64,000 nucleotides of DNA from Podospora comata. Its lineage: Eukaryota > Ascomycota > Sordariomycetes > Sordariales > Podosporaceae. Below, one piece after another: positions 10,982 to 22,400 of the stretch (position 1 is its first letter; every line of letters starts with the position of its first letter). The DNA lies in NCBI GenBank assembly GCA_017354895.1, contig CP071495.1:913001-977000 (forward strand). Reading direction: 5' to 3'. The position numbers were made by a program, and so were the translations under genes. The notes beneath the pieces were generated by a model. The model was given only the letters and a program-made list of their open reading frames with translations. It ran no database searches and had not been told where the DNA came from.

Positions 10982-13426
10982 ATGTTGATCCCGAACCAAA
11001 GTTGGCAGACCCACGCGGCGGAGAAGCGCGAGAGCCTTCTTACCAGTATACCCGACGGTTGGAAGCTCTCGCCAGAGGACTTCACGAAAGCGAAAAGCCA
11101 ACGCGACATCACTGGGGTTGTTCGAGAGCACTTGGAAGCCAGCGAAGCGTCGATATTAGCTAAAGACGCTCCAGCTATCGTCAGTCACTTGAGGGATGGG
11201 ACCTACAGTGCTGTGCAGGTCACCACTTCTTCTTGCAAGCGGCAGCCATTGCCCACCAAATTGTAAGTCTTCCACATACCTAGGTAATCATTCGCTCCAG
11301 AAAGATAAAAGCACGGGCATGCTAAAGTGCTCTGGCTCTTCGTAGGGCAACTGTCTTGTGAAAACCTCTTTGACCAGGCCTTGGAACGTGACCAAGGCTC
11401 TCGACGCCCATTTCAAGGAGACAGGAACGGCCTCTGGACCTCTTCACAGTCTTCCCGTCAGTTTGAAGGACAAGTTCCACGTCAAAGGCGTCTATACAAC
11501 CATGGGATACGTCGGATGGACAGGCAGCAACCTCGGCATCAAGGACCCCAACCAGGCTCACAAGATGGAGAGTCAAATCACTACAGAACTCCTATCTTTG
11601 GGGCCAGTGCTGTACTGCAAGGCTAGCCTCCCGCAGACACTCCTCTTCGGCGAGACCAAAAACAACATCATCGGCGAAACACTGAACCCGCATAACCAAA
11701 ATCTGTCATGTGGTGGTTCCTCCGGAGGCGAAGGTACCCTTCAAGCCTTGGGGGCAGTATTCTGGGAGTAGGCACGGATATTGGTAGCTCGGTTCGCATT
11801 AGTGCTGCGTTCAATGAAATCTTTCCCCTCAAGCCTACGCCTGAGCGACCTTCGTACCGAGATGTCGCCAATACCAACCCGGGCCAGGATACATACCGAT
11901 CGAGTGTTGGTTTCCTCAGTACGTCCGTTGCAGGGCTTGAGCTTGCCCTTCTTGCTACGCTTTCCACCAAACCCTGGGAGAGGGATCCAGCAGTTGTGCC
12001 GATTCCCTTCCGTCAAGATATCTTCGACGAATATCGGTGCCGGGCTAGAGGTGATGGAACAGCTTCAAAGCCGTTAAAATTCGGAATTCTTGGGTACGTA
12101 CTTGTCTACCCACGCTCATGGACCATCAAAAAAGACATCTCTGCTTCCTTAACATGCCTATATATAGTCATTGAAGCTATATTAATCCCTTCATGACACC
12201 TACTTACTATCTTTCAACACATACTTTCTATCCTTTGAGCCTTACCATGTCTTCATGTCTCTTCACTCTGCTTTGACCCCTATTTACTATTCTGCATCAC
12301 GTATTTAATATCTTTTATCACCTATTCATTATCGTCTAACGCCTATTTACTCTCTTTACACACGAATGCATGTTTGCAAATTTTCAACAGCTATCCACTA
12401 ACTTTCAACAAGTACTTGCTTTCCTTTTGTGCATATTAGTTTTTCCCCAATGGCTACCGACTGTCTTTTGACGCCTGCTCACCATCTTGGTACATTTGAG
12501 CTAATGAAGTGTGATATTAATACTGATAAAGCCGTCGGCCCACATCCTCCCATTCTCAGGGGCCTTCGCCATGTAGCAGATACCCTCAAGGCAGCCGGGC
12601 AAAAGGTGGTTGATTGGGAGCCGCCGCTTCAGACTACCGCTAAGCGGGTTCATGTAAGCCCCCTTCTAGGTTCTCTTCAATGTCGGAATTGCTTGACTGC
12701 AGATCGACAACAATCCGGCATGGCAAAGGTCTCCTTCCTCCTAGCAGACGGCGGAAACGACATCCACCCCCACCTCGTTCTTTCAGGAGAGCCCCTGATC
12801 CCCGACCTCCAAGAATCATTCCAGCTCAAAGCCGCAGATTGACCTCCTCGAGCATCAGAACCTCACTTTTCTCAGGGGTTGGAATATGAGGCGGCCTATT
12901 GCGATTATTGGAACTCGACAAGCGAGAATAATGGTCAGATCGTGGATGCAGTCATCATTCCAGTGGCCCCGCACGCTGCGGTGATTCCAGGCAAATGTTA
13001 TCATACTGGTGAAAATGGGGTCACATTGCACCGCTGAAAGCAGCCTTTCAAACTAACGATAAACAAAAAGCCTACACCGAAGTTATCAATTTGATGAACT
13101 ACTCTGCGGCTGTCATCCCCGTAACCAAGGCAGAAAAGACGATCGACGTCGTCCCAAAGGGTGACAATGCCTACAAATCTCTCAATGAAGTCGATCAACA
13201 GAAATGGGAGGCCTGCAAGTCCTTCCCTTCTCCACCTAGTTACCTACCTTGGGTGCTAATGCCTGACTCCGCAGATGATCCCGAAATGTACTACGGGGCC
13301 CCGGTTGGCGTACAGATTGTGGCACGGAAATTTGAAGAAGAAAAGGTCCTTGCCATTGCTGGAATCGTCACTGCTTGCTTGAACGTGGCAGTTTGTTGCG
13401 AGCATGCTTCCAGTTATTGGGTATAG
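10982..13426 (+). pseudogene. Broken acetamidase (amidase signature family, AmdS-like)
   Basis: Relic of an amidase-signature hydrolase resembling fungal acetamidase, which releases ammonia from small amides. Recognisable blocks in order: SWQTHAAEKRESLLTSIPD (start 10982), CKR with an AIAHQ-like block near 11,240, LHSLPVSLKDKFHVKG (about 11,445-11,495), the signature GGSSGGEG (about 11,712-11,735), VGTDIGSSVRI, PHPPILRGLRHV, SGEPLIPDLQESFQ, IVDAVIIPVAPHAAVIPG, NLMNYSAAVIPVTKA and YYGAPVGVQIVARK. Frame breaks lie near 11,237, 11,350, 11,392, 11,740, 12,720 and 12,840. Two introns are still legible: one near 13,009-13,070, and one starting with GC (GCAAGT...GCAG) near 13,216-13,275. The Ser-Ser-Lys triad region survives only in separate frames. 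Because residue-level similarity is still high, inactivation looks fairly recent. It is not a working gene unless the sequence has several indel errors. Confidence 0.85.
12120..12480 (+). repeat. Degenerate ~21-22 bp tandem array inside an acetamidase intron
   Basis: About ten to twelve imperfect units based on CACCTATTTACTATCTTTCAA, for example near 12,198, 12,220, 12,281, 12,301, 12,321, 12,341, 12,390 and 12,410. The array separates the FGILG and LMKCDIN parts of the amidase, at a place where an intron donor (GTACGT at about 12,095) and a possible acceptor near 12,500 can be drawn. It therefore looks like a bloated intron or a minisatellite insertion. Confidence 0.6.
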
Positions 13427-13725
13427 GGGCAACAAGACTCTTGCACTTCTCAGCCGCGCGAATTTACCAGGAGGGATTCGGCATTCTCGACTTTCAGGTG
13501 GGATTTGGGAGGAGAGGCCTGGCCGAGAGTGAGAAAGGAGAAGTCATGGAGAAGAGAAGATGACAAATGGACGGAGACTTGATTTCTGCACACAGAGCTC
13601 TCCTTCGTTCCAAATTTGCTTCGACGACAGTGTGAATGTCAAACGCATCCACACCATCCTCATCTTTAACCCAATCAACAGCCTAGATACACAAAACCCA
13701 TCCAACCGAGATGTCTCTGCACCGC

Positions 13726-14140
13726 TCAATAACTCTCAATCCTATAAACCTCATACGCCGGCTCCTCAAAAGGATGCGCCCTGCCACCTAACGTCAGCAC
13801 ACCATTCAACACCTGTTACATGTATATGTAAGTTGAGTAAAACCTACCTCTTCAAAGCCTCCACCGCCCTCCTAACCACATCCTCCCCCACAACCAACGT
13901 CTCAACTCTCGCCTCCTCAATCCTCTCCAACCTTCCAACCACCCCCGTATGCGGATTAGCCCTTTTCCCGGGCCTAAACTGCCCCGTTCCCATCGCTGTC
14001 CAGCAGCACTCGGTGTAGTTCCCCGGTCCGGGGTACCGCCCCGCTCCAACCTTGAACACGGCAGCTTTGCATTGCTCAACGTGGGAGGTAGGGACGAAAA
14101 AGACTAGTTTGAAGCGTTTTGTTGTGGCGAGGCTGCCCAT
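13726..14140 (-). CDS. Small NIF3/YqfO-type (NGG1p-interacting factor 3-like) protein, 115 aa
   Basis: Two exons, 14140-13848 and 13780-13726, with a 67 nt GT-AG intron. They encode a short stand-alone version of the domain found at the end or middle of NIF3-family proteins. Motifs: KLVFFVPTSHVEQCKAAVF at residues 10-28, GAGRYPGPGNYTECCWTA at about 32-49, GTGQFRPG at about 52-59, and the C-terminal AHPFEEPAYEVY that only appears after splicing. This C-terminal His-Pro-Phe-Glu-Glu block is the family hallmark and validates the intron. Function is unknown; structural relatives are CutA/PII-like trimers that may bind metals or small molecules. The start at 14140 (MGSLATTKRF) is preferred because the frame upstream is Ser/Pro-rich and non-conserved. 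A TATA-like TTTTATA lies near 14,262. Confidence 0.9.
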
Positions 14141-14809
14141 TTTGTTGTGGTGGGAAGAAGAGGTGGAAAATGCGAGATGGGATGGAAGTTGGGTTTGTGC
14201 GGGGCTGGGGAGTGGTGACTGATGATAAGGTAGGAGTGATTGAGATGAGGGGAGAGTGAGGGGTTTTATACGCCGGATTGAATATCTCCAAGACATACTG
14301 GTGGGTGTCATGGCATGGGAGTTGTCAACTCTCGTGATCAGTACGACGTGAGCATCGATTGCCGCCTGTGTTCTCTAGCTCATGATGTGCCAATGCGGGA
14401 CGGTTGACATCATTGGCGAATCCGCAGTCGATCCCTAACGCTGGACCCGCCCTAGCGTTTAGGGGGAAGCGCCGAGGAGGTTGGTAGAGGAGAAGTATCG
14501 TCAGGCTGAGCCCGAGGGTTTGGTACCACGCGCTGAGATGAATTAGTGGCGGAGGCTTTAGTGATGAGGTTCCGGGGAGAGATAGAGACATTGTCTTTGG
14601 CAAGTGCTCCCACAATGTTCATGGAGGTTAATTGTGAATATGCATTTATGAACTAGGTTAGATGACCAGTAAATGGACCACATGTGGATCTGGTCCACCA
14701 CCACCACACCAGCCACACAACCTTGTTGAGATTACCCCTGAATGCTCACACTGGCCACAACAAGACTAATATTGGGTCAATTGCTATGGGAGTTATACCA
14801 AAATGTAGC
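14141..14809. other. Spacer between the NIF3-like gene and the transposase remnant
   Basis: Promoter side of the NIF3-like gene. A palindrome-like stretch (GGACCACATGTGG...TGGTCCA) lies at about 14,676-14,700, and a weaker echo of it at about 17,197-17,209 lies on the other side of the AT island. No gene is seen. Confidence 0.4.
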
Positions 14810-15202
14810 TCATTCGCTGTCAGAGTCAGACATTGCATCTGCTTCTCGCTTGCACCTGGTTTGAACCCGATGACGTGCGCTACGCCGCACAGGGTGGGCT
14901 GGTTCTGGCTGCTCCACATCCTCCTTGGCTACCACTTCTTCCTCCACCACCCTCCCTTCAATGCGGGCCTCTTCCAGTTCACAGAGCCTCACAAACTTAG
15001 AATTCGAGTCTTCTCTATTTAACTTGCGTCTTTTTCTTGCTTCCTGGGCCTTTTGGGCGTTCTGTTGGTGCCTTGCCGCATCAGCTTTGTGGATAGATAC
15101 CTCCGATCTCAGTGTGAGTATAGTACTAGTGAGAGTCCTTGCCGCAAGCCGTTTTCCGGCCGGCGTATGGTTCTTGAGTAGGTCCCTGACCTTCTTGGCC
15201 AC
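14810..15202 (-). pseudogene. C-terminal remnant of a pogo/Fot-type (Tc1-mariner) transposase
   Basis: An open stretch of 130 codons reads like the tail that follows the DDE catalytic core in fungal pogo-like transposases. It has LLKNHTPAGKRLAARTL at about residues 8-24, a helical segment rich in Ala, Gln and Lys (HKADAARHQQNAQKAQEARK), then an acidic and finally Arg-rich end. No DDE core can be read upstream (higher coordinates), because the sequence there turns into RIP-like AT-rich DNA. The element is thus a truncated DNA transposon whose only readable part borders the AT island. The assignment rests on memory of fungal transposase tails. Confidence 0.65.
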
Positions 15203-15224
15203 CTAGGAATCCCCCACGGTATAG

Positions 15225-15660
15225 AAAGTAGGTATTTTTAAAAAGAGATCTAACGGTACTATAGGGACTACTACCTGGCTTAAAAAAAGCAGTTTACCCT
15301 TACGTATAGACTATAATCCTATCCTACGCTAGCCGCCAATAGTATTTTCTTTCCTAAAGCTTTAATTATAAGTAAAATTATATAGCCGGACTAAATTAAC
15401 TTTACCGTTAAATATATAATTAATAAAGGCATTATTTATAATTATAAGTCTTTTATACGCCTCTTTTATATTAAAAAAATAATTAATATTAAATAGTTAA
15501 AGAAAATAAAAATAATAAGGGAATATGAAAAGAAAATAAATATTATTTTTATAGTATTAAATTATAAAATTATTAATATTATATAAATTATAATTATTAT
15601 AAATAAAAAAATAATTTTAATAGATCCTTAAATTTAGTTTTTAATATAAAAATCTGTTAA
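15225..15660. repeat. RIP-like AT-rich block, left part
   Basis: Almost pure A/T sequence dominated by TA, AAT and TTA words, consistent with heavy C-to-T mutation of repeated DNA in a Pezizomycete. It continues from the transposase remnant and is probably the body of that element or a neighbour. Nothing is translatable. Confidence 0.75.
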
Positions 15661-16265
15661 AATACAGCTTTTGTTTGTGGATTTTACAGTGTATCTGAGC
15701 CCTGTATATTACAGGGCCTCAGAGGCAAAAACGATGGCTTGAATCACCAGTGTTTAGGGACTGCGGTTGCCGGACCGGAGGCTCGGCCTCCGGAAGCAAT
15801 CCGAAGTCCCGGGAAGCCGAGCGTTAAGGCCAGTGCCCTGCAGTGGTCAAATGGTAGCGGCAACGTGGCCTGTAACGTAGCCCCTAACCTTATATTTGGA
15901 TAGTGCACTTAGCGGGCGTTTGGGCCCGGGAAACGCGCGTTCGGGCCCGGGAACAGAGTTGCCCTCGGGAAGCAAGTAAGAGGCCGATGGCCTATAAGAC
16001 CTCTGCCTCACACTCTATCCACTGTGGTATTTTTTAGTCTATAAGGTTCAATCAATATACTGGTTCACCACACTCATCAGTGCCTCACAAGCCTATGTTA
16101 CAGTGATTCTCTTCTATATATTACAGGGCGCCGCCCCTGTAATCCTCTTTCCTTCAGTGCCACGGCAACTGTCGAATGCTGCAGTCAAAGTCTTCTTCGC
16201 TCTCAGTATACTGCGCCGATAGCTATTTGAGCCTACACTTACAGGCCTTAATAGCACCTATTTCA
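15661..16265. mobile_element. GC-normal segment inside the AT island; candidate solo LTR or MITE
   Basis: A ~600 bp segment of ordinary composition is bounded on both sides by RIP-like DNA. It contains two related palindromic blocks: CCCTGTATATTACAGGG at 15,700-15,716, and ATTACAGGG-CGCCG-CCCCTGTAAT at about 16,120-16,143. Between them are a TATA-like CCTATAAG at about 15,988 and an AATCAATA word near 16,049. This looks like a solo LTR of about 420 bp or a non-autonomous element, younger than the surrounding mutated DNA. No matching target-site duplication was found. Confidence 0.35.
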
Positions 16266-16900
16266 ACAAAATCTTTTTAAATTAATTAATAATAAAATTA
16301 TAATTAATTTAATTATTTTTTAATATAATTATATATTAATTTTTATTTAATTAATTTTTAAATTATTATATTTAAAAGTTTTTACTTTTAAAAATAACTC
16401 CGGTAGGGAGGACTCTCCCGTTTCATAAAATATATTAAAGTATAATAATCTAGGTCCTTTTTCCGTTTTATTTAATATATATAAACTTTTTATCCCGCTT
16501 TAAAAACCTAATAACTAAACCGTTTTCTCTTTAGCTTTCCATTATATTTATGTTATCGTAATTATATCTATACTTAAATTTAATCTAATTAATAATAAAA
16601 TATAAATTAAAAAACTTATTAATATTTACCGGGGTAATTTTTTTAATTTTAATATAATTAATTTTCTTTTTAATTTTTATTTTAATATCGAAATAACGGT
16701 TAATAAAGTAAGATACTTAATACTTACTAAAAGAATTAAAATCGCCCTATTTAATTAATAAATTAGCCGCTAAAACCTTTATATTAATATAAATAAGAGC
16801 GTAATTAAAATTTTCCTAACGAAAAATATATTAAATAATAAGGTTTTTTTAGCCGTAAGAGAGTCGCTATTAGTTTTTATAGGTAAGGTTCCTTAGTAAG
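16266..16900. repeat. RIP-like AT-rich block, right part
   Basis: Same composition as the left block (TAATTA, TTTAAT, AATATA words), with isolated islands such as CTCCGGTAGGGAGGACTCTCCCG at about 16,400. No frame is open. From about 16,900 composition returns toward normal ahead of the second HET gene. Confidence 0.7.
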
Positions 16901-17510
16901 ATACTATTAATGCGGTACTTTAGGGTGAAAAGTAGAATCCCGTACTTGTTAGACGCTTTTTGCGGGCTTATACTAGCGGCAATGTCTTTCTGGACATTTT
17001 TACATCCTCCTCGGTATATTTGGCTATTGATGGGTACCTGGAGCAAAAAGAAGTAAAAGAAAAGCTTCATTTTTAGTCTTTGTGGGTGGAATATAAAGTG
17101 TGTGTTGATATCGGGAGGCTTTCGGAGGTCCAGGGTTGAGGAGGGTTTAATGTGGGTAAATGGCTTGGGTAGTTCAAACCTACCTGGGCCACATCCATAT
17201 GTGGTCCACTTCCTTGTCATCCAACCTAGCTAGTAAGTGGTTTCCGACAAGACTTGGCGCCATCTCGCTGAATGCAACCCCAACCCTTGCAGGTCCACCG
17301 CCCCCGACCTCCATTCAAGGATCGCGATCCATGGTGGCGACCGTAACTCTCGACAGAAGCGTTCCTGCGTATCCTTTGCCCGACTTGACAGCGCATGCTT
17401 GGATCCGAAGGTCATGACGCAATCTTCATAATTGACTTCAGGCAGGAGATGCGGATGAGGTTTTGTTCGAGCTTGAGCTCTCAGACGCCGGTACAGACAC
17501 GCACTTCGAT

Positions 17511-19430
17511 ATGCGACTCATCAACGTGACAACCCTCCAAATCGACGAATACTTCGGCACCGGCATTCCAGAGTACGCAATTCTCTCCCACACATGGGAC
17601 GCGACAGAGGCAACGTTACAACAATGGAGCAAGCGGACGACGAGGCTTCGGAAGTTCAAGGTTCCCGGCTACGCAAAAGTGTACGGAGCTTGCAAACTTG
17701 CGCGGCAAGACGGACTTCGATATCTGTGGATCGACACCGTTTGTATCGACAAATCTAGCTCGGCTGAGTTGTCAGAAGCCATCAATTCCATGTTCGCATG
17801 GTACGAAAACGCCAAAGTATGCTATGTCTACCTGTCAGATGTCAAAGTACCGTCAAAGGACGACAACATTGACGTGTTGAGTCTGTTCCGGCGTTCTCGA
17901 TGGTGGACTCGTGGCTGGACCCTTCAAGAGCTTTTGGCGCCAACAAACATTCTTTTTTACACTCGGGAGTGGGTGCAGATAGGAACCAAGTACGCATTGG
18001 CTATGCTCATTCAAGAGATCACGGGTATTGGCGAAGGGTACTTGCGAGGGACACGGCGGATATCTTTGTGTAGTATCGCACAGAGGATGAGCTGGGCCTC
18101 CAAGCGAGTTACGACAAGGGAGGAGGATCTCGCGTACTCCTTGCTCGGCATATTCGGAATCAACATGCCCCTGTTGTATGGCGAAGGGAGCCAGAACTCC
18201 TTCCGAAGACTTCAGGAGGAGGTCATCAAGACATCGATCGACCAGAGCATATTCGCATTCGAGACTGGCTCATCAGATAACACCCTTCTCGCCCACCACC
18301 CAAGAGACTTTGCTGCGCAGGGTAGCGTTCGACCTAGCTTCGCACGCAAGCTGACACCCCCTTTTACCCTTTCCAATGCTGGACTTTCCCTGACAGTACC
18401 GTTGATTCAAACCATGTCTCCGTATTGGGTCTTGGCAGTCCTGAACTGTGTTGAGTTGCACTGGGACCAGGAGGACGTCAGCGCAAGGTCTGTCATTTGT
18501 CTTCCACTTCTTGGAAGGGACAAGAAATACATGCGAGCTCGAGCTCCGGTTACTCTGATTAGCCTCGGAGCTGACTTGGCGGGCGGGCCAAAGCCGACTA
18601 TACGCCCAAAGCTCATCGACAACAGCCTTGAAGACGTTCGTGTTGGAAGAGAAGATGCTGATACAGACACCGTAACGACAGACAGCACGTCGAGCATCGA
18701 GAGGACTACACCACTTGAAATACAGGATTTGACGACGCGGGAGGATACCGAGATACTCATCTCGTACTTTTCTCGCATCTACACTCTTTGGGGTAATGAG
18801 ATGGATGAGGCCATGAAGGGTTTCGCCGTTAGCGAGATGATGCTGGATTCCACGACCGAAACGCCGGAACAAGGATTTATGCTCACCTTCCCCAGGGGGT
18901 TAGGGGAGTACCGCTATCGCTATTCGTATCCGCATACAGACCTGTATCCCAATATCAGCTTCTTCATCCCATCGGCAGTCGCTCCTCCGATGCACCACGA
19001 CCATAACAGCAACGGCAATAATAGGGAGGACAGCGCTGATCCAGATGGCCACCACCAGTCCCAACACCCCCGGCATGGAGAAGTTAAGAGAGGTCTACTG
19101 GTCTTTGCCCCCCTCCGCGGTGCGAATTACGAATATGTAGGCATTTACCTCGCAGTGGACTCGGCCACCAGGAACTGGACCTGCCGGATTCTAGACCTCG
19201 GCGCCAGCTTCTCTGGAATGAGATCGGACCTACAAGAAATGACGGGGCTCGGTGACGGTCTCATTCTGGGAAAGTCTGAAGAATGGCTCCACTACGATCA
19301 GCAGAGTGATGTTATTGTGGCTGCTCGGACGAGATTCAAGACGGTCAAAGGCAAGCCCTGCAAGGAAGCGATCGTGGTGGAGCTGGTGTTTGATGTAGAG
19401 GAGTTGTTAGAAAAGAGGGATTCGGAGTAG
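17511..19430 (+). CDS. HET-domain protein (heterokaryon incompatibility type), 639 aa
   Basis: Single-exon HET-family gene. The canonical start MRLINVTTLQIDEYF leads directly into EYAILSHTWD at about residues 27-36. Then come YLWIDTVCIDK with SAELSEAINSMF (about 74-98), RRSRWWTRGWTLQELLAP (about 130-147) and YSLLGIFGINMPLLYGEG (about 210-227). After the domain (about residue 240) follows a 400-residue C-terminal region with no recognised repeats. It contains an acidic, Thr-rich linker and a segment near 520-550 rich in His, Asn and Asp (HHDHNSNGNN). An in-frame Met at 17463 would add 16 residues before the conserved start and is not preferred. Predicted role: cell-death executor in allorecognition. 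It lies just outside the AT island, a setting common for fast-evolving HET genes. Confidence 0.9.
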   Translation: MRLINVTTLQIDEYFGTGIPEYAILSHTWDATEATLQQWSKRTTRLRKFKVPGYAKVYGACKLARQDGLRYLWIDTVCIDKSSSAELSEAINSMFAWYENAKVCYVYLSDVKVPSKDDNIDVLSLFRRSRWWTRGWTLQELLAPTNILFYTREWVQIGTKYALAMLIQEITGIGEGYLRGTRRISLCSIAQRMSWASKRVTTREEDLAYSLLGIFGINMPLLYGEGSQNSFRRLQEEVIKTSIDQSIFAFETGSSDNTLLAHHPRDFAAQGSVRPSFARKLTPPFTLSNAGLSLTVPLIQTMSPYWVLAVLNCVELHWDQEDVSARSVICLPLLGRDKKYMRARAPVTLISLGADLAGGPKPTIRPKLIDNSLEDVRVGREDADTDTVTTDSTSSIERTTPLEIQDLTTREDTEILISYFSRIYTLWGNEMDEAMKGFAVSEMMLDSTTETPEQGFMLTFPRGLGEYRYRYSYPHTDLYPNISFFIPSAVAPPMHHDHNSNGNNREDSADPDGHHQSQHPRHGEVKRGLLVFAPLRGANYEYVGIYLAVDSATRNWTCRILDLGASFSGMRSDLQEMTGLGDGLILGKSEEWLHYDQQSDVIVAARTRFKTVKGKPCKEAIVVELVFDVEELLEKRDSE

Positions 19431-22400
19431 TTGTGGATGACCTTGTGTATGTGGTGTGCCCCTGAGATTGTCATGGTTTGCTGTGCGCATCTGCTTCATC
19501 GCCTTGAGTGCTTGTGAGATGGTTTGAGCAATAGGAGTGGTCGGGGATGGTTCGAGACTCACCTGTGCTATTTTTCCTTCAGCGTCTATCGAAAATCTTG
19601 CGAGCCCCTGTGCTCCGCATAGCTAGGCTCCTTTCATGAGAACTGCACAAGAACTTGAAAGTCCTGTTATCTTCTCAGGCAGAAATCGCACCATCTCAGG
19701 CTCTCTCACCACCCCGAACCAACCACACCAGACTGAATATCAGAGTGTCTATTTGACACTGTGCTCTAAACACAGCAACAGATCATCACCTTGCTTTCTT
19801 GGGGGCCAAAACTGTGCCGAGATTCCGGGTAGCGCTTGTGGCGGGCTGGGGGGTTGCCGCGCTGGAGGCCTAATGAACACGGGCCCGACACCTGGAGGAT
19901 TCTCTCCAACACGAGGAAAGAATACGTGGTGAGATCCCAAAGCAGAAGTGTCGATCTGGACCTTTTTGTGTTGTTTATGTATGTCCTTACTCTTGGACAA
20001 GTCGTCTCTTGGCCTCGATAGTGTCTTACACATTGCCCAGTCCGGGTGTTTCCCGCTACCCGGTCTGGGCTGTGTTCCGACTCGGGATTGCACGACCCGA
20101 ACTGGACCGGAGTCTAGAGGATTCGACGCGCGAAAATATTGTATGGATTTGGCTAGGCCGCGCACGTTTCGAAATATTCCTGTTTATGAGTTGTGATATC
20201 AAAAGCTGTCACAATAGAGATTTCAGCTATCGGCCCATTGAGCTGTCCACCGTTGACGTCTGAACGGCCGAATGTGCGGGTCGTGGCTGAGTGTCAGGGC
20301 TCCCTTGAATCCATGAATCCATGAATCCATGAATCCATGATCGCTGGATACCAAGTGGAGATCTCCCGCTCAGTGGGGAATCGAGCTTAATCGGACTGCA
20401 CCTCGTATCAAACCGGCTCTATCGACGCTCTGCATGCAGGGTTTGACGTTTTGTTCAACTGCGTACGTAGCGGCGTCTGGTTCGGTCTGCGATGGACTCT
20501 CGGCGTCGGCCGGCCTTTCTGTCAAGAGCAGTTCACTGGGAATTGAGAAGTTGACACCATCGAACTGTCAACTGGCTAAGCCCAACTGGGGTCCCCGCAG
20601 TTGGCTGTTGGCCTCTAAAACACATCTTCACTGCCCGTTCACTGCCTCAGCGAGGCCATTGACACCCGGACTGGTTTAGAAGGGACCACCAGTTCACAAA
20701 TCGGAGGAAAATATCTCTTCCGGCCGTACAGCTAACTCCCGTTGTTCCTGAAAACCCCACCTGTGCGTTGATCGGCTTGGCACGCCTGAGGTGTGGAGCT
20801 GCCGCCCCGCTCCCTAGCGTCGCGAGCGCACTGACCAGCCACCTTTTGCTGAATAAAAAAAAAACATCCACATTCTCAGCTTCACTGCTTGTTCATCACA
20901 CAGAAGCCTAACAACAAGGGAAGAGTCTCGGCGGTTCCTAAACCGCGCATCATGAAAAGTCGAAAAACACGGAGTCAGGACTGCCGAATATTGCCAGTCC
21001 GCAAGCAGTCGCCGCATTTGGATGACCGCCACCCTCTTTCGATGAGCTCACCGTCCGGCAGCGAACCATACTCAGCGGCGCCTGCGGGCGAGCGCCATCA
21101 AAAAGCCACCAGTTTTCTGACGCAACTCCGCTTGCATAGGCCCGGTCGAGTCACAGAGCCAAAAACCATCTCGACAGTCTGGTTGTTCCCGTCATTTTTC
21201 CATCATCGCGTTGCGCCACACACCGACCAACAGATCTCGATGCAACAGACCGACAGGGGCCTCACACCCACGCCGTTCAGCCCGATTTTGGGTCCGGCCC
21301 ATGTTGCCTCCTGAATGGCTGGTGCTTCCCCCGTTGACATTTGCCTTACCACCTTCCACGTTCTAGTCAGCGCTGGGTCAGCGCTGGAAACTCGGCATTG
21401 ACCACCAACGACCTTCAAAGCAGTCGAATTCAGCACCAAACTCTGAAGACACCATGCCCCATCGAGCTGCGAGGCCGTCGGTTCAGCTCGAACACCGATG
21501 AGAGGACAAGCATTGACAAGCCAGACAAGCTTCATCAAGCTTTGAAGGATTATCTTTGGCATGGCTTGGCCTCTGCGGCGACTACAAGCCAAGTGGACCG
21601 AGGAATTTGTCTGACTCCTCACTTTGCAACACGTGTGCCGTCCCTGTCCGGGAAATACAATCAAAGTTGTGCTCGCTTCGAGACGGCATTTGCTGACAAG
21701 CATGCATATTGGTGAGGTAGCACAGCTGTGGTTTCATATACACTAGCCGCATCGAGCAGGGACCAGCACTGAACATCTCTTAAACCCTTACCAGTTGGGT
21801 GGCTTGACGCCCTGCTGACGATCTTTCCCCTCCCCCGCAATCCGTCCCTCACGGTCACGAGCTGCCGAGTTGTGATAGTTTCTGGACGCACCCGTTGCTC
21901 ACTTAGCGTCGCTGTAGCTCGAACGAGCCGAACTGGATCTTCTCGGGTTCACAAACGAGCGGTTACTGGCGCCGGCCTGCCACTATTTCTCATCTCTGTT
22001 CATTTCTGGTCGATATGAAGGCTGTTGTGCCAGGACCTGTCAGATGCAGGTATTCCCACGCCGATGCAACCCCCTACTTCCCCTCGCATGTGGTGTCCTG
22101 CCCTTCTGGCCTCCCATTCGCTGGCCGGCTGCGACGCCATCTCCAAAATGCAAAGATTCCCTGGGTGCCCATCTGATTTGTCGGTATTTCTCTCACACCT
22201 TTTTGTGGGGTTGAGATCCGAAAAAGTACACCAGGCTGGGTCAGGTGCAGCAACCAAATATGACGCCTCAGAGGCAAACATGCCAGCAAGGAGGGTGGCC
22301 TTTGACAAGTCTCGAACATCAACAATACACAAGAGCATTGTCTCTTTGATCCAGCCCAAGCAAGTATTGACATGTGTGTCTTGGATTCTCCTGACTATAT

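Noticed and set aside
15842-16052. tRNA-like A box (TGGTCAAATGGTAGC) and B box (GGTTCAATC) suggesting a SINE
   Set aside because: The boxes are about 200 bases apart, far more than a tRNA-derived promoter allows, and no cloverleaf can be drawn.
16870-17220. 116-codon minus-strand frame next to the AT island
   Set aside because: Half of it is AT-rich degraded sequence, and the peptide has no family resemblance.
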